Notes: a model not told the origin generated them from the letters alone. A stretch of DNA of 64,000 bases from Marinobacter salicampi (GCF_011074795.1 NZ_JAAMPF010000036.1:62001-126000); one strand, 5' to 3'. Shown: positions 50,760-59,984, counted from the stretch's first letter. Made by a program: numbers and translations.

Positions 50760-52869
50760 CGCTGTGGTTACGGCCCATGAAGACATTGTGCCGCCGCCTG
50801 GCAAGGTGCGTTGGCGCGGGGTTGCCTTTTTCCGTCGAACGCTACTTATACTTCTGGTGCTGGGCCAGACGTCCGTGGCCTGTTATTACCTGCTCTGGGT
50901 GCTGCCTTACCATGGCAGTACCTGGGTCGAAAAGGGGTTGGTGGTGCTGTTTGCCATTCTCTACGCCTGGATCGCAGTAGGCTTCTGGACAGCAGTCATA
51001 GGACTGATACTGAGGCTTGGCGGTGGTGACCGCTATTCCCTGCTGAAACGCCACAATGATGAAGAACTGGCCGCCACCACCCTGGCTCCCACGGCTGTGG
51101 TCATGCCTATCTATCACGAACCGGTGCAACGGACGCTGCGTGGCCTGCGGGCGGTCTATCGTGACATTGAGCGCACCGGACAGCTTGAGCATTTTGAGTT
51201 CTATATTCTTTCTGACAGCCGGGATCCGAACGTCTGGCTGGAAGAGCAGGCGGCCTGGCAAAGCATGTGCGACGAACTGGGCGCCGATGGCCGGCTTTTT
51301 TATCGCCGTCGCACGGTAAACCTGAACTATAAGAGCGGCAACGTTGCCGATTTTCTTCGCCGCTGGGGCCGGCGTTGCAAATACATGATCGTGCTGGATG
51401 CCGACAGCTTGCTCAGCGGGCGCACCCTGGTAAAGATGGTTCAGCTCATGCAGCGTGAGCCGGGTACAGGCATTCTCCAGACCAACCCCAACGTGATCAA
51501 TGGCCGCTCGCTGTTTGCCCGCCTCCAGCAGTTCGCCAATCGGGTCTATTCACCTCTATTCTCAACCGGACTGGCGGCCATACAGATGGGCGACGCCGCT
51601 TTCTGGGGCCATAATGCAATCATTCGCGTGGATGCATTTATGGCCCACTGTGGCCTGCGCAAGCTGCCCGGGTTCGGGCTCTTCAGTGGACCGATCATGA
51701 GCCACGACTTCGTCGAAGCCGCCTACATGGGTCGGGCCGGTTACGAAGTCTGGCTCGAGCCCGGCCTGGGTGAAAGTTATGAGGAGTCGCCGCCATCGCT
51801 GGCGGATGAACTGACCCGGGACGAACGCTGGTCCAAGGGCAACCTGCAACACCTCTGGATCATGCTGTTTGGCCGGGGCATCCGGTTCGCTCACCGGCTT
51901 GCCTTTTTCAACGGCATCATGGCTTACGTGGCTTCCCCACTGTGGCTCGCGTTCCTGGTGCTGACGACTGTAGAGGCAGCCCAAATGGCGCTGGCGCCCA
52001 TCAACTATTTCCCTGAGGGTTATCATGGGCTATTCCCGTTGTGGCCGGAATGGCGACCGATATGGGCCGTGACCCTGGCCCTCAGTACCCTTGCACTGCT
52101 GTTCCTGCCCAAGTTCATGGCGATACTGGACGTTGTCGTGAAACGGCAAACCGCTGCGTTTGGCGGTTTCCTCCGGCTCATAGCCAGTGTGTTCGTCGAG
52201 ATTGGCATCTCTGTGCTACTGGCCCCCATCCGTATGCTGGCCCACAGCCGTTACGTGCTTGGGGCATTGTTTAACCTGTCGCTGCACTGGGGCGGGCAGA
52301 ATCGTACCGAAGCCACTTCCTGGCGTCAGGCTTTCATGACCCAGCTACCAGGCACCATTGCCGGGCTGGCATGGTCGGCCTTTGCCTGGAATCTGGACAT
52401 CATGTTTTTCTTCTGGTCGCTACCTGTTGCGATTCCTCTTGTGCTGGCGGCGCCCACCTCGGTTCTGCTGAGTCGGAACCGGCCCGGTGATGCACTTCGG
52501 CGGCGCAAGCTGCTGCTGATTCCGGAGGAACTCAGGCCGCCGGTTTTGCTCAATGACACCACGGATGAGCATCAGCTGTTGCCCCCGATAAAGGGGCTGA
52601 CCCGATTTGAGGAAGCCGTGCTCGCCCCCCGGGTCAATCACATGCACCAGAGTTTTGCCCGCACACACCGGGGCCAACTGCGCCGGGAGACGTTGGGCAA
52701 ACTGGTCAGGCGCTGCCTGAAGGATGGGCCTGCAGCCCTTACCCGAAGTGAACTGAGTCACCTGTGTCGCGACCGGGATTCGTTACTTGATTTGCACAAA
52801 GGCGCCTGGCGGTCCAACCCCGATTCTTTCTGGGGCCGCCGCCTGGCGGTGCTGGCGGATGAGAGCTGA
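50752..52869 (+). CDS. opgH: Glucan beta-1,2-glucosyltransferase, inner membrane
   Basis: A 705-aa GT2-type membrane synthase that polymerises glucose from UDP-glucose into periplasmic beta-1,2-linked glucan. The start at 50752 overlaps the small upstream gene. It has two N-terminal membrane helices (about 30-50 and 65-92), a cytosolic GT domain with VVMPIYHEPVQRTLRGL, YILSDSRDP, IVLDADSLLSG and the RDERWSKGNLQHL segment (RW of the QxxRW motif region), then several C-terminal membrane helices and a basic tail. The E. coli enzyme is about 850 aa; the N-terminal soluble extension is shorter here. Confidence 0.92.
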   Translation: MVDAVVTAHEDIVPPPGKVRWRGVAFFRRTLLILLVLGQTSVACYYLLWVLPYHGSTWVEKGLVVLFAILYAWIAVGFWTAVIGLILRLGGGDRYSLLKRHNDEELAATTLAPTAVVMPIYHEPVQRTLRGLRAVYRDIERTGQLEHFEFYILSDSRDPNVWLEEQAAWQSMCDELGADGRLFYRRRTVNLNYKSGNVADFLRRWGRRCKYMIVLDADSLLSGRTLVKMVQLMQREPGTGILQTNPNVINGRSLFARLQQFANRVYSPLFSTGLAAIQMGDAAFWGHNAIIRVDAFMAHCGLRKLPGFGLFSGPIMSHDFVEAAYMGRAGYEVWLEPGLGESYEESPPSLADELTRDERWSKGNLQHLWIMLFGRGIRFAHRLAFFNGIMAYVASPLWLAFLVLTTVEAAQMALAPINYFPEGYHGLFPLWPEWRPIWAVTLALSTLALLFLPKFMAILDVVVKRQTAAFGGFLRLIASVFVEIGISVLLAPIRMLAHSRYVLGALFNLSLHWGGQNRTEATSWRQAFMTQLPGTIAGLAWSAFAWNLDIMFFFWSLPVAIPLVLAAPTSVLLSRNRPGDALRRRKLLLIPEELRPPVLLNDTTDEHQLLPPIKGLTRFEEAVLAPRVNHMHQSFARTHRGQLRRETLGKLVRRCLKDGPAALTRSELSHLCRDRDSLLDLHKGAWRSNPDSFWGRRLAVLADES

Positions 52870-52924
52870 ATCCGGGGCTTAACAAATCCGGGGTTTACAA
52901 ATAAGGACAGGGAGATGCTCTGCA

Positions 52925-54508
52925 ATGGAACGACGTGAGCTATTGAAAATGGCGGCCGCCCTGGGAGCCTGGGGGCTTCCGGTGCCGGCTCTGCTGACCG
53001 GGCAACTTGCCTGGGCCAAGCCTTCAGGTGAAGCGGAACCGTTTGATTTCGCCTGGCTCAAGGGGCATGCCCGTGACCTGTCGTCACGACCCCATCAATC
53101 CCATGAAGGTGAATTGCCGGAAACTCTCAAGTCCATTTCATGGGACGACTACCAGAAAATCCAGTTTCGGCCCGAAAAAGCTCTCTGGCGGGAGGATGAC
53201 CTGGCGTTTCAGGCCCAGCTTTTCCACCTTGGTCTGTTCTTCCAGACCCCGGTTCGTATTTACGAAGTGACCGATGGCGAGGCCCGGAAGATTCCCTACA
53301 ATCCGGATTTTTTCAAATACAGCGGCGAAAATCCGCTCGGGGATCTGCCGGAAGACCTGGGCTACGCCGGGTTCCGGATCCAGTTCCATACCAATTTCAA
53401 GCTGGATCTGGCTGCTTTTCTGGGAGCCAGCTATTTTCGGGCGGTAGGGGAGGAGTTGCAGTACGGCCTCTCCGCCCGGGGTCTCGCTATTGATACAGGG
53501 CTGCCTGGAGAGGAGGAGTTTCCGGTTTTTACCGCTTTCTGGCTGGAGAAGCCCGAGCCCGGGTCCGGAAAACTGACGGTCTATGCCCTGATGGAATCGC
53601 CCAGCGTGACCGGGGCCTACGCTTTTGATCTGTTCCCGGGACGGGACATGGTGATGGACATCAGTGCGGCACTCTACCCCCGAACCAGCATTGAGCGGGT
53701 AGGTATTGCGCCTCTTACCAGCATGTATCAGGTCGGCGAAAATGACCGCAGGATGGGTTATGACTGGCGGCCCGAGATCCATGATTCCGATGGGCTCAGT
53801 CTCTGGACGGGCGCTGGCGAGTGGCTATGGCGGCCCCTGGTGAATCCGAGATCGGTGATGGTCAATAGCTTCGTCGATCGGAACCCCAGGGGTTTCGGCT
53901 TGCTTCAGCGGGACCGGAATTTCGATCACTACCAGGACGACGGCGTGTACTACGACCGCCGGCCCAGTGCCTGGGTTGAGCCTGGTGAAGACTGGGGCCG
54001 TGGTCAGGTGATGCTGGTCGAGATTCCCACCACCGACGAGACATTTGATAATATTGTGGCGTTCTGGAATCCGCAAGAGCCCCTGGCGCCAGACCAGGAG
54101 CATCTGGTGTCCTACCGCCTGACCTGGGGTGCCGAACCGCCACAGGCGCCTCATAGTCTGGCCAGAACGGTGGCCACCCGAACCGGGCTGGGGGGAGTGG
54201 TGGGTCAGGAACGAACCAAGTTTTCATGGCGGTTCGCCATAGACTTCGCGGGCGGGCCATTAACGATGTTGGGGCCGGATGCAGAGGTAGAAGCCGTCAT
54301 CAACGCAAGCCGAGGAGGGGTGGAGATAACCTCAGCCAGGCCTCTTGAGGAGATCAACGGTTATCGCGCCATGTTCGATCTGGTACCCGGTGATTCAGAA
54401 GAGCCCATCGACCTGAGGGTTTATCTGCGCCTGGGTGACCAGCCGCTGACCGAAACCTGGGTCTATCAGTATACGCCGCCCCCGGAAGACGAGCGGACCC
54501 TTTACTGA
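52925..54508 (+). CDS. opgD: Glucan biosynthesis protein D, Tat-exported OpgG paralogue
   Basis: A 527-aa MdoG/OpgD family periplasmic protein. The N-terminus MERRELLKMAAALGAWG is a twin-arginine-like signal (RRELLK), as in E. coli OpgD, whereas OpgG has a Sec signal. Shared family blocks with OpgG are WDDYQKIQFRPEKALWRED, LGYAGFRIQFH, FLGASYFRAVG, GLSARGLAIDTG and HDSDGLSLW. OpgD is associated with control of glucan backbone length and has beta-1,2-glucanase activity in E. coli. It follows opgH by 55 bp in the same operon. Confidence 0.88.
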   Translation: MERRELLKMAAALGAWGLPVPALLTGQLAWAKPSGEAEPFDFAWLKGHARDLSSRPHQSHEGELPETLKSISWDDYQKIQFRPEKALWREDDLAFQAQLFHLGLFFQTPVRIYEVTDGEARKIPYNPDFFKYSGENPLGDLPEDLGYAGFRIQFHTNFKLDLAAFLGASYFRAVGEELQYGLSARGLAIDTGLPGEEEFPVFTAFWLEKPEPGSGKLTVYALMESPSVTGAYAFDLFPGRDMVMDISAALYPRTSIERVGIAPLTSMYQVGENDRRMGYDWRPEIHDSDGLSLWTGAGEWLWRPLVNPRSVMVNSFVDRNPRGFGLLQRDRNFDHYQDDGVYYDRRPSAWVEPGEDWGRGQVMLVEIPTTDETFDNIVAFWNPQEPLAPDQEHLVSYRLTWGAEPPQAPHSLARTVATRTGLGGVVGQERTKFSWRFAIDFAGGPLTMLGPDAEVEAVINASRGGVEITSARPLEEINGYRAMFDLVPGDSEEPIDLRVYLRLGDQPLTETWVYQYTPPPEDERTLY

Positions 54509-54534
54509 AGCTCAAAGGGTAAACGAAAGCCACC

Positions 54535-54562
54535 GCCGGCACGGGCTTCATCCTGTGCCGGC
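54535..54562. terminator. GC-rich hairpin without T-tract between opgD and CBS protein
   Basis: GCCGGCAC (54535-54542) and GTGCCGGC (54555-54562) form a perfect 8-bp stem with a 12-base loop between convergent genes. No T run follows on either strand. Confidence 0.4.
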
Positions 54563-54600
54563 CGGGCCTGGTTTAGCCATACTGTCGCTTGGCTTACTGC

Positions 54601-55026
54601 CTATTTCTGGTAATGACGAGCAGCACTGACAAGCTTTTTCGCCAGGTCGGCATCGTCGCAATGGTCAGCAATATCACTCAGGGTGATAATCCCCGTCAGG
54701 TCCTTGTTGCTGTCGTTGTTTAGCACAAGCAAACGCTGAACCTGCTGGTCAACCATGTTCTGGACCACATCGGTTACGTCGTCATTTTCGAAGGTGTACA
54801 GCACCCGTTCCGTGGCGATACTGCTGGCTTTGTCATTGGGGTTCTTGCCTTCGGAAAAGGCGCGTAAGGCGATGTCCCGGTCGGTGACCACTCCAACCAC
54901 CTTGTCGTTGTTAACCAGGGGCTCAAACCCTGTGTTGTTGTCGCGCATGGTCTGCACGACCTCCTGGATGGTGACGTCCGAATCCAGATAATGGGGCCGT
55001 TTGGTCATTACATCTCTTACTTTCAT
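54601..55026 (-). CDS. CBS-pair domain protein
   Basis: A 141-aa cytoplasmic protein that consists almost entirely of two CBS domains: VRDVMTKRPHYLDSDVTIQE to VVTDRDIALRAF (about 3-55) and SIATERVLYTFENDD to GIITLSDIADH (about 68-123). Such stand-alone pairs usually bind adenine nucleotides and sense energy state or act on partner proteins. It is transcribed alone, convergent with opgD and divergent from yaeQ. Target unknown. Confidence 0.85.
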   Translation of the reverse strand: MKVRDVMTKRPHYLDSDVTIQEVVQTMRDNNTGFEPLVNNDKVVGVVTDRDIALRAFSEGKNPNDKASSIATERVLYTFENDDVTDVVQNMVDQQVQRLLVLNNDSNKDLTGIITLSDIADHCDDADLAKKLVSAARHYQK

Positions 55027-55208
55027 GGTTAAGCCTCCTTTCTGCCTGAACCAATGGGGGCGAGAGACACGCAGCCTTGGCCGGCTGCATACTATGAAAC
55101 TGATGGTTATCTCCGGAATTTCAACCGCCCCAGGCCGGTTTTTTTAACAGGCAGCGGAAGTCTTTTAGGTTAGAATCTGAGCCCGAACTTCGTCAGGACG
55201 ACTTATCA

Positions 55209-55751
55209 ATGGCCCTTCAGGCAACACCCTACAAGGTAAATCTCAACCTCTCGGATGTAGATCGGGACGTCTACGACAACCTGCGCATGACGGTTGCCCG
55301 ACACCCTTCAGAAACCGAGCAGCGCCTGGCCTCAAGGGTGTTGGCCTATGGCCTCTGGTATCACGAGCGTCTTGAGTTTGGCCGGGGCCTGTCCGATGTG
55401 GACGAAGCTGCCTTGTGGCAGAAAAGCCTGGACGGGCGCACGGAGCACTGGATTGAAGTGGGCCAGCCCGATGCTGACCGCCTTGTCTGGTGCTCCCGTC
55501 GTGCCGAGAAAGTCTCCCTTCTGGTCTATGGCAGTACCCGGGTATGGGGCCCGAAAGTGCTCTCTTCAGTAAACACGCTGTCGAATCTGAATATAGCGGT
55601 TTTGCCAACTGAGCCGCTGGCGGCGTTGTGCTCCAAGCTCAACCGGACCATAGACTGGGGAGTGATGATTGCAGATGATGTGCTTTATGTAAGTAATGCT
55701 GAAGAACAGCACGAACTGCCCATTGAATGGCTGCAGGGAAACCGGCGCTGA
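55209..55751 (+). CDS. yaeQ: YaeQ family protein
   Basis: A 180-aa cytoplasmic protein of the YaeQ family, which has a restriction-endonuclease-like (PD-(D/E)XK) fold. The N-terminus has YKVNLNLSDVDRDVYDNL, followed by RHPSETEQRLASRVLAYGL, EHWIEVGQPDADRLVWCSR and the C-terminal LYVSNAEEQHELPIEWLQG. The invariant acidic and Lys-like positions of the fold (IEVGQPD...) are present. A role in RfaH-related transcription suppression was suggested for relatives; nuclease activity is unproven. Confidence 0.88.
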   Translation: MALQATPYKVNLNLSDVDRDVYDNLRMTVARHPSETEQRLASRVLAYGLWYHERLEFGRGLSDVDEAALWQKSLDGRTEHWIEVGQPDADRLVWCSRRAEKVSLLVYGSTRVWGPKVLSSVNTLSNLNIAVLPTEPLAALCSKLNRTIDWGVMIADDVLYVSNAEEQHELPIEWLQGNRR

Positions 55752-55824
55752 GCTGGGGGTACAGGTAGTGAAGCTGGGGTTAATCGCTGGAATTGATAGC
55801 TGGAACCGAAATAAGGCATTTGCG

Positions 55825-55861
55825 GTGGCTTCCGGGTCCTGCTCATGAAGCCGGAAGCCAC
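55825..55861. terminator. 11-bp perfect inverted repeat between convergent yaeQ and DUF1328 genes
   Basis: GTGGCTTCCGG (55825-55835) and CCGGAAGCCAC (55851-55861) form a long perfect stem with a 15-base loop. It lies 73 bp past yaeQ and 17 bp past the DUF1328 stop on the opposite strand. No T-tract follows on either side. Confidence 0.45.
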
Positions 55862-55878
55862 GCCTGGGTCAGGGACCG

Positions 55879-56055
55879 CTACAACTTGGGTCCGCCTCCC
55901 TTCCTTGAGTTCATGATCAAAGAAACCACGAAAAGAATGAGGAAGATAACGAACAGTATTTTAGCGATTCCTGCCGCGGTGCCAGCGATACCGCCAAAAC
56001 CGAGTACACCCGCAATTATTGCGATAATAAGACATACGACTGCCCAATAGAGCAT
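55879..56055 (-). CDS. DUF1328 (YtjA type) small membrane protein
   Basis: A 58-aa inner-membrane peptide beginning MLYWAVVCLIIAIIAGVLG, followed by the family's GFGGIAGTAAGIAKILF and a second hydrophobic stretch, ending with the basic tail SRKGGGPKL. GAGGAGAGGGAACT precedes the start at 56055. DUF1328 proteins are widespread, induced under stationary or osmotic stress, and have unknown function. It is encoded alone between yaeQ and cobS. Confidence 0.85.
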   Translation of the reverse strand: MLYWAVVCLIIAIIAGVLGFGGIAGTAAGIAKILFVIFLILFVVSLIMNSRKGGGPKL

Positions 56056-56197
56056 AGTTCCCTCTCCTCAGGTCTTCGGTCGCCTGGCGATCCTCGACCT
56101 ATCCTTTGTGTTTGGTATGCATATTCACCATCGTAAAACCTGCTCGATAACGCAAGCACAAGCTGGGATTCTGACTACCTTTTAATGTGTTATCCAT

Positions 56198-56986
56198 TTA
56201 CATGTGCGTGCTGCTGGCGCTCAGCCACAGCAACAATACCAGCTCGCAGAACACGACGCTGGCGCCCAGGGCATCGCCGGTATAACCCCCAAGATCGGCT
56301 TTCAGGGCGCGACCCCAGGCCAGGAAGACCAACCCAACGCTGACCAATGCCGCCAGCGGCAGTGACGGCGCCCAGGGGGTCAGTGCGATACAGACCATTA
56401 CGACAAAGGCGATGGCGGCGATCAATCGGGTCGTCGAGAAATGCTCGGCCACCGGCCTGCTCTTGCTGGTGTCCGGGTCTGTTACATACCTTAAGCCCCG
56501 CATCAACACCAGGGGCGCCAGACGGGCGATGCAAGGGGAAACCAGCAGAGCCAGCCAGATATGCTCAACCGCAACCAGAAGCGCCACCTTCAGGCCCAGG
56601 GCAAGAAACAGAGCTACACTGCCATAGGTGCCTATCCGGCTATCTTTCATGATGCGCAGACGGTCGGCGACGGTGTAGCCTCCGCCCAGGGCGTCGACAC
56701 TGTCTGCGAGGCCGTCTTCATGGAAGGTACCGGTTAGCCAGAGGTGGAAACAGAGCACAAGCAGCAGGCAGACCAGCGTCGGCCAGAGGGCCGACACCAG
56801 GCTGAACAGCGCCGCATAACTGGCGCCCAGCAACAGGCCCACCAGCGGAAAGTAGACGCTGCTCTGGCTCATGAGAGCCGGTGTATAGTCAATACGGACA
56901 AGCATGGGAACGCGGGTCAGAAAGCCGACCGCAAGCCAGAAGGCCTGCCATTCTCGCTGCCAGACTGAAGACGGTTGCGTCGGCAC
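56198..56986 (-). CDS. cobS: Adenosylcobinamide-GDP ribazoletransferase (cobalamin synthase)
   Basis: A 262-aa polytopic inner-membrane enzyme that joins adenosylcobinamide-GDP with alpha-ribazole (phosphate) to complete adenosylcobalamin. It begins with WLAVGFLTRVPM and has the diagnostic FHEDGLADSVDALGGG (about residues 88-103), IMKDSRIGTYG, and the C-terminal GGYTGDALGA. About six membrane helices. It is 26 kb from the other cobalamin genes, without a riboswitch, and divergent from a CbiM-like gene. Confidence 0.93.
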   Translation of the reverse strand: MPTQPSSVWQREWQAFWLAVGFLTRVPMLVRIDYTPALMSQSSVYFPLVGLLLGASYAALFSLVSALWPTLVCLLLVLCFHLWLTGTFHEDGLADSVDALGGGYTVADRLRIMKDSRIGTYGSVALFLALGLKVALLVAVEHIWLALLVSPCIARLAPLVLMRGLRYVTDPDTSKSRPVAEHFSTTRLIAAIAFVVMVCIALTPWAPSLPLAALVSVGLVFLAWGRALKADLGGYTGDALGASVVFCELVLLLWLSASSTHM

Positions 56987-57160
56987 TGGATCTACTGCTC
57001 CCGAATCTGCAAAAACGGCAGTTTAGTCGAAATGAACCGCTCCTGCTTGCGCGGGCCGGTCTCGGCTCCGTATTAACCCCTGGACAATGACAGTGTAGGA
57101 TGGCCTGAACAGCGACGTAGAACACCTGGCTGGCATCCGAACTAGCCGGCAGGCAGAGGA

Positions 57161-57832
57161 ATGATTATGGGGCTGGCCGATAACTTGCTGACCGGATTGC
57201 AGATTTTTTTCACCACCCTGCTGTTTCTGGCCGGCCTCTGGTTTGCTGTTCGCAACACAGACTGGCGCCGGTTGCGTTCCGATCAGACCCTACAGCATAT
57301 GTTCTTCGGTTCAGCCGTTGTCCTGGGTTTTCTCTGGCAGTTGCGTGCCGGCATCTCCCCTGGCCTGACCATCCACATATTCGGTATGACCGTGGTGACG
57401 CTGATGATGGGCTGGGGCCTGGCGGTCTTTGCGGGTCTTCTGGCTTCCTTGATCGTGGTCATTACAGGGCGCGAGCCCTGGCACCTGTTTGCCGTCAACG
57501 GTTTTTTTACCGTTATGGTGCCGGCACTGGTGAGCCACGGCATCATGCTGTGGGAGCGCCGGCGGGATTTCCGTAATTTCTTTGCCTACATCTTTTTCTG
57601 CGGCTTCTTCGGGGCTGGCGCCGCCGTCGCGATCGCCGGTTGCGCCATGGTGGTGATGTTGTGGCTCGGCGGAGCCTATACCTGGGAGCACCTGGTCCAC
57701 GAATACCTGCGTTACCTGCCCCTGATACTGATACCCGAAGGCTTTGTGAACGGCGCCATTGTGACCGGCCTGATGGTGTTCCATCCGGACCGTCTGCTCA
57801 CCCTCGACCAGCGCCGTTACCGACCACACTGA
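57161..57832 (+). CDS. CbiM-like energy-coupling-factor S-component-type membrane protein
   Basis: A 223-aa protein with about six transmembrane helices. It belongs to the group of predicted membrane proteins related to CbiM/NikM cobalt and nickel ECF substrate components, seen in GISPGLTIHIFGMTVVTLM (about 66-84) and RYLPLILIPEGFVNGAIVT (about 187-205). The metal-binding N-terminal His block (MHIxDG) of true CbiM is missing. No CbiQ/CbiO partners are adjacent. Its divergent pairing with cobS hints at cobalt or corrinoid transport, an inference from context. Confidence 0.72.
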   Translation: MIMGLADNLLTGLQIFFTTLLFLAGLWFAVRNTDWRRLRSDQTLQHMFFGSAVVLGFLWQLRAGISPGLTIHIFGMTVVTLMMGWGLAVFAGLLASLIVVITGREPWHLFAVNGFFTVMVPALVSHGIMLWERRRDFRNFFAYIFFCGFFGAGAAVAIAGCAMVVMLWLGGAYTWEHLVHEYLRYLPLILIPEGFVNGAIVTGLMVFHPDRLLTLDQRRYRPH

Positions 57833-57872
57833 TAGTGCGCAAGTCTGGCTCGTGCCAAGGGGACGGAATCAG

Positions 57873-57905
57873 ACACCCTGCCAGGTTGGGTTGGAGGCAG
57901 GGTGT
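57873..57905. terminator. 10-bp perfect hairpin without T-tract at a convergent junction
   Basis: ACACCCTGCC (57873-57882) and GGCAGGGTGT (57896-57905) pair perfectly over a 13-base loop between the CbiM-like gene and the YkvA gene. No T-tract on either strand. Confidence 0.45.
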
Positions 57906-57945
57906 TGTCGGGGTACTGGCAGGGACTTTCCAGGCAAGCCTGGGC

Positions 57946-58353
57946 CTAGGATGGCTGTGATTCAGCCTCCTGGCGGTGCTTCCAGTCCTGGTAGGCCTGG
58001 AGGTCATTTTCCACAACGCCCAGGCAGACAGCGATCACAGCGGCATCGTCCATCAGGCCTACGCCTAGGATCATATCAGGGATCAGGTCGAGAGGGTTGA
58101 ACACGTAGAGTAGGGCCCCGGCAATGGCTGCAATGCTCAGCCACGGCACGGCCCGGTAGTTTCCTTTCCAGTAGTCTCCCACCATGTCAAACATTAAACG
58201 GATGTCGGTGAGAAAACGGTTCAGCCGGCTGCTTTTGCGGGCCTTGCGCTCGACATTCTCCCGGGCCGCCATCACCGCTTCCAGATCTTTGCGGTCTATT
58301 TTCGCTGACTCTTGCTCCAGAGCTTCATTGGCTGCGTGGTCGGGGATAGCCAT
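57946..58353 (-). CDS. YkvA family (DUF1232) membrane protein
   Basis: A 135-aa protein from the ATG at 58353, which has AGGAGG upstream; the open frame extends to 58440 without support. A charged helical N-terminal half is followed by the DUF1232 core around WLSIAAIAGALLYVFNPLDL, IPDMILGVGLMDDAAVIAVC (about residues 77-116). The core motif NPLDLIPD is the signature of the family. Function unknown; it has one or two membrane-embedded helices. Confidence 0.83.
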   Translation of the reverse strand: MAIPDHAANEALEQESAKIDRKDLEAVMAARENVERKARKSSRLNRFLTDIRLMFDMVGDYWKGNYRAVPWLSIAAIAGALLYVFNPLDLIPDMILGVGLMDDAAVIAVCLGVVENDLQAYQDWKHRQEAESQPS

Positions 58354-58461
58354 AATCTTTATCCTCCTGATATCAGTGTGCGACTGTGCGCTATCAGGAT
58401 GATGCCATAGAAGCCGGCTTAGTTCAGTGAAGATTGGCAAGGGTCAGGCCGGACCTTCTGC

Positions 58462-58587
58462 TCAATGGGGCTTTTTCGGGTCGCTCTTGTGGGAGTCCCG
58501 GTAAACGAAGTAGCCAACGCCTCCGAGGAACGCAAACATGAGTAAAACCGTGCCAATGCCTGCCAGAACAACAGTATCCAAATACAT
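58462..58587 (-). CDS. ccoM: Probable cbb3-type cytochrome oxidase small subunit CcoM
   Basis: A 41-aa single-helix membrane protein beginning MYLDTVVLAGIGTVLLMF and ending FVYRDSHKSDPKKPH. GAGGAG precedes the start at 58587. The layout (short N-terminus, VVxAGxxTVxLM, a Gly-rich helix end GYF, then DSHK) resembles the CcoM subunit described from the cbb3 oxidase of Pseudomonas stutzeri, which aids assembly and stability. That resemblance is from memory. The core oxidase genes ccoNOP are not in the window; in pseudomonads ccoM is likewise encoded away from them. Confidence 0.6.
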   Translation of the reverse strand: MYLDTVVLAGIGTVLLMFAFLGGVGYFVYRDSHKSDPKKPH

Positions 58588-58684
58588 GGGTATCTCCTCA
58601 GAACATGTGTCTGAGGCCAGATTACGACGCCTGCCGGGGCTGCTTCTTGATCCGGGTCAAGGAATGCCGTCAAATGAAATGACC

Positions 58685-59775
58685 CTAGACCCCGGCGGGC
58701 TCGTCTTCCCGGGTCCTGGCCCGTTTCCGTCCACTGCCGGGCTTGATCAGAGAGCCGATAACACGGTTCCTGCCCTCAGCCTTGCCACGGTATAGTCGCG
58801 TATCGGCAGCAGCCAGCAGCGATCTTAGGGAGACGCCGTCGAAGCCATACTCGGCGACACCGACACTCATGGTGAGCTCGATACACCGCCCCTGATTATG
58901 GAACGGTGAGTGTTCCAGCGTGTGGCGGAGATCTTCGGCCACCTCCATGGCCAATTGGCCGGAGGTGTCCACCAGGATGATGCCGAACTCTTCGCCGCCG
59001 AGGCGGCAGGCGAGATCGGTGGCGCGGAGCCGACGTGACAGCAGGTTGGCAACGTAAACCAGGGCAGCATCGCCCGCTTCATGACCAAAGCGGTCGTTAA
59101 CCTCCTTGAAGTAGTCCAGGTCAATCACCAGCACTGATAGGGGTGTCTTGTCCCGCTGGGCCCGACTTTTTCCCGCTCGAAAATGTCCTTGAAGCGGGCC
59201 CGGTTGGCGAGCCCTGTCAGAAAGTCAGTTTGCGCCATGAGCAAAAGGCGGAGCTCGGAGCGTTCCCGGCTGACTTCGTAGACGTGGGAGAAGGCCAGAA
59301 TGGCAAACGAGACGATGGTGATATTGGCAATCGCCAGCTCCTCCATCAGGGCCGGGTCGTCGCCATGCTTGAAAAAGAAAATGACGCCGGCGGTAGCCAT
59401 AAAGAAGAGGGATACGGCAAAGCCGAGCTGGCGCCCCAGTAGGAGGTGGGAAACAATGGGGATCAGCAGGACCCAGGCAAAGACCGTAGCAGACGACCGA
59501 GGTACCCACATGGCGAACATCATCGCTATGAAAAAGGGTATGACAAAGGCCAGTATCCAGCGCTCAAGGTGCTGGACGTGCCGGGTTTCGACCAACAGGA
59601 AAATGGCATAAGCCGCCATGACAAGCTCGACCATAGCCAGTTCGAATGAGCCAAACAGGATATTGAGCCCGGCAAAGAAAATGCCGGCACAGAGGGTTAT
59701 CCAGAGGAGCGTCGTGAAAACCGCTTTTCGATGCGGCTGCGCAAGACGAATTGCGGTATCCGGCATGGCATCCAC
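58685..59775 (-). pseudogene. Membrane GGDEF diguanylate cyclase split by a one-base frameshift
   Basis: Read as one gene this would encode a protein of about 363 aa: six N-terminal membrane helices (residues about 18-180) and a GGDEF domain that makes cyclic di-GMP. The first part (59125-59775) runs to TDFLTGLANRARFKDIFERE and then out of frame to a stop. The rest (58685-59134) continues with LVIDLDYFKEVND, the inhibitory site RATD and the active motif GGEEF. One extra A in the A5 run (T5 at 59167-59171 on the plus strand) restores a perfect family sequence (SRAQRDKTPLSVLVIDLD). It may be a true null mutation, a slippery site or a sequencing error. Confidence 0.85.
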
Positions 59776-59984
59776 ACCCTTTGCTCACTGATTCTTGGCG
59801 GTCAAGAGGCTAAGCTAAAGCAGTGCACCTGGCCTGACAAGGGGATAAAACCGGTGCCTCGGCTAAGTCTTTGACTGTCGCTATGAGCGACATAAAATAT
59901 GACATTTTTTTAGACTAAAGTATTAATCGCATGGGGAAGGTGAACAAGGGCGAGCAGGTAACGGGCTTCAGGGTGAGGGGGTTC

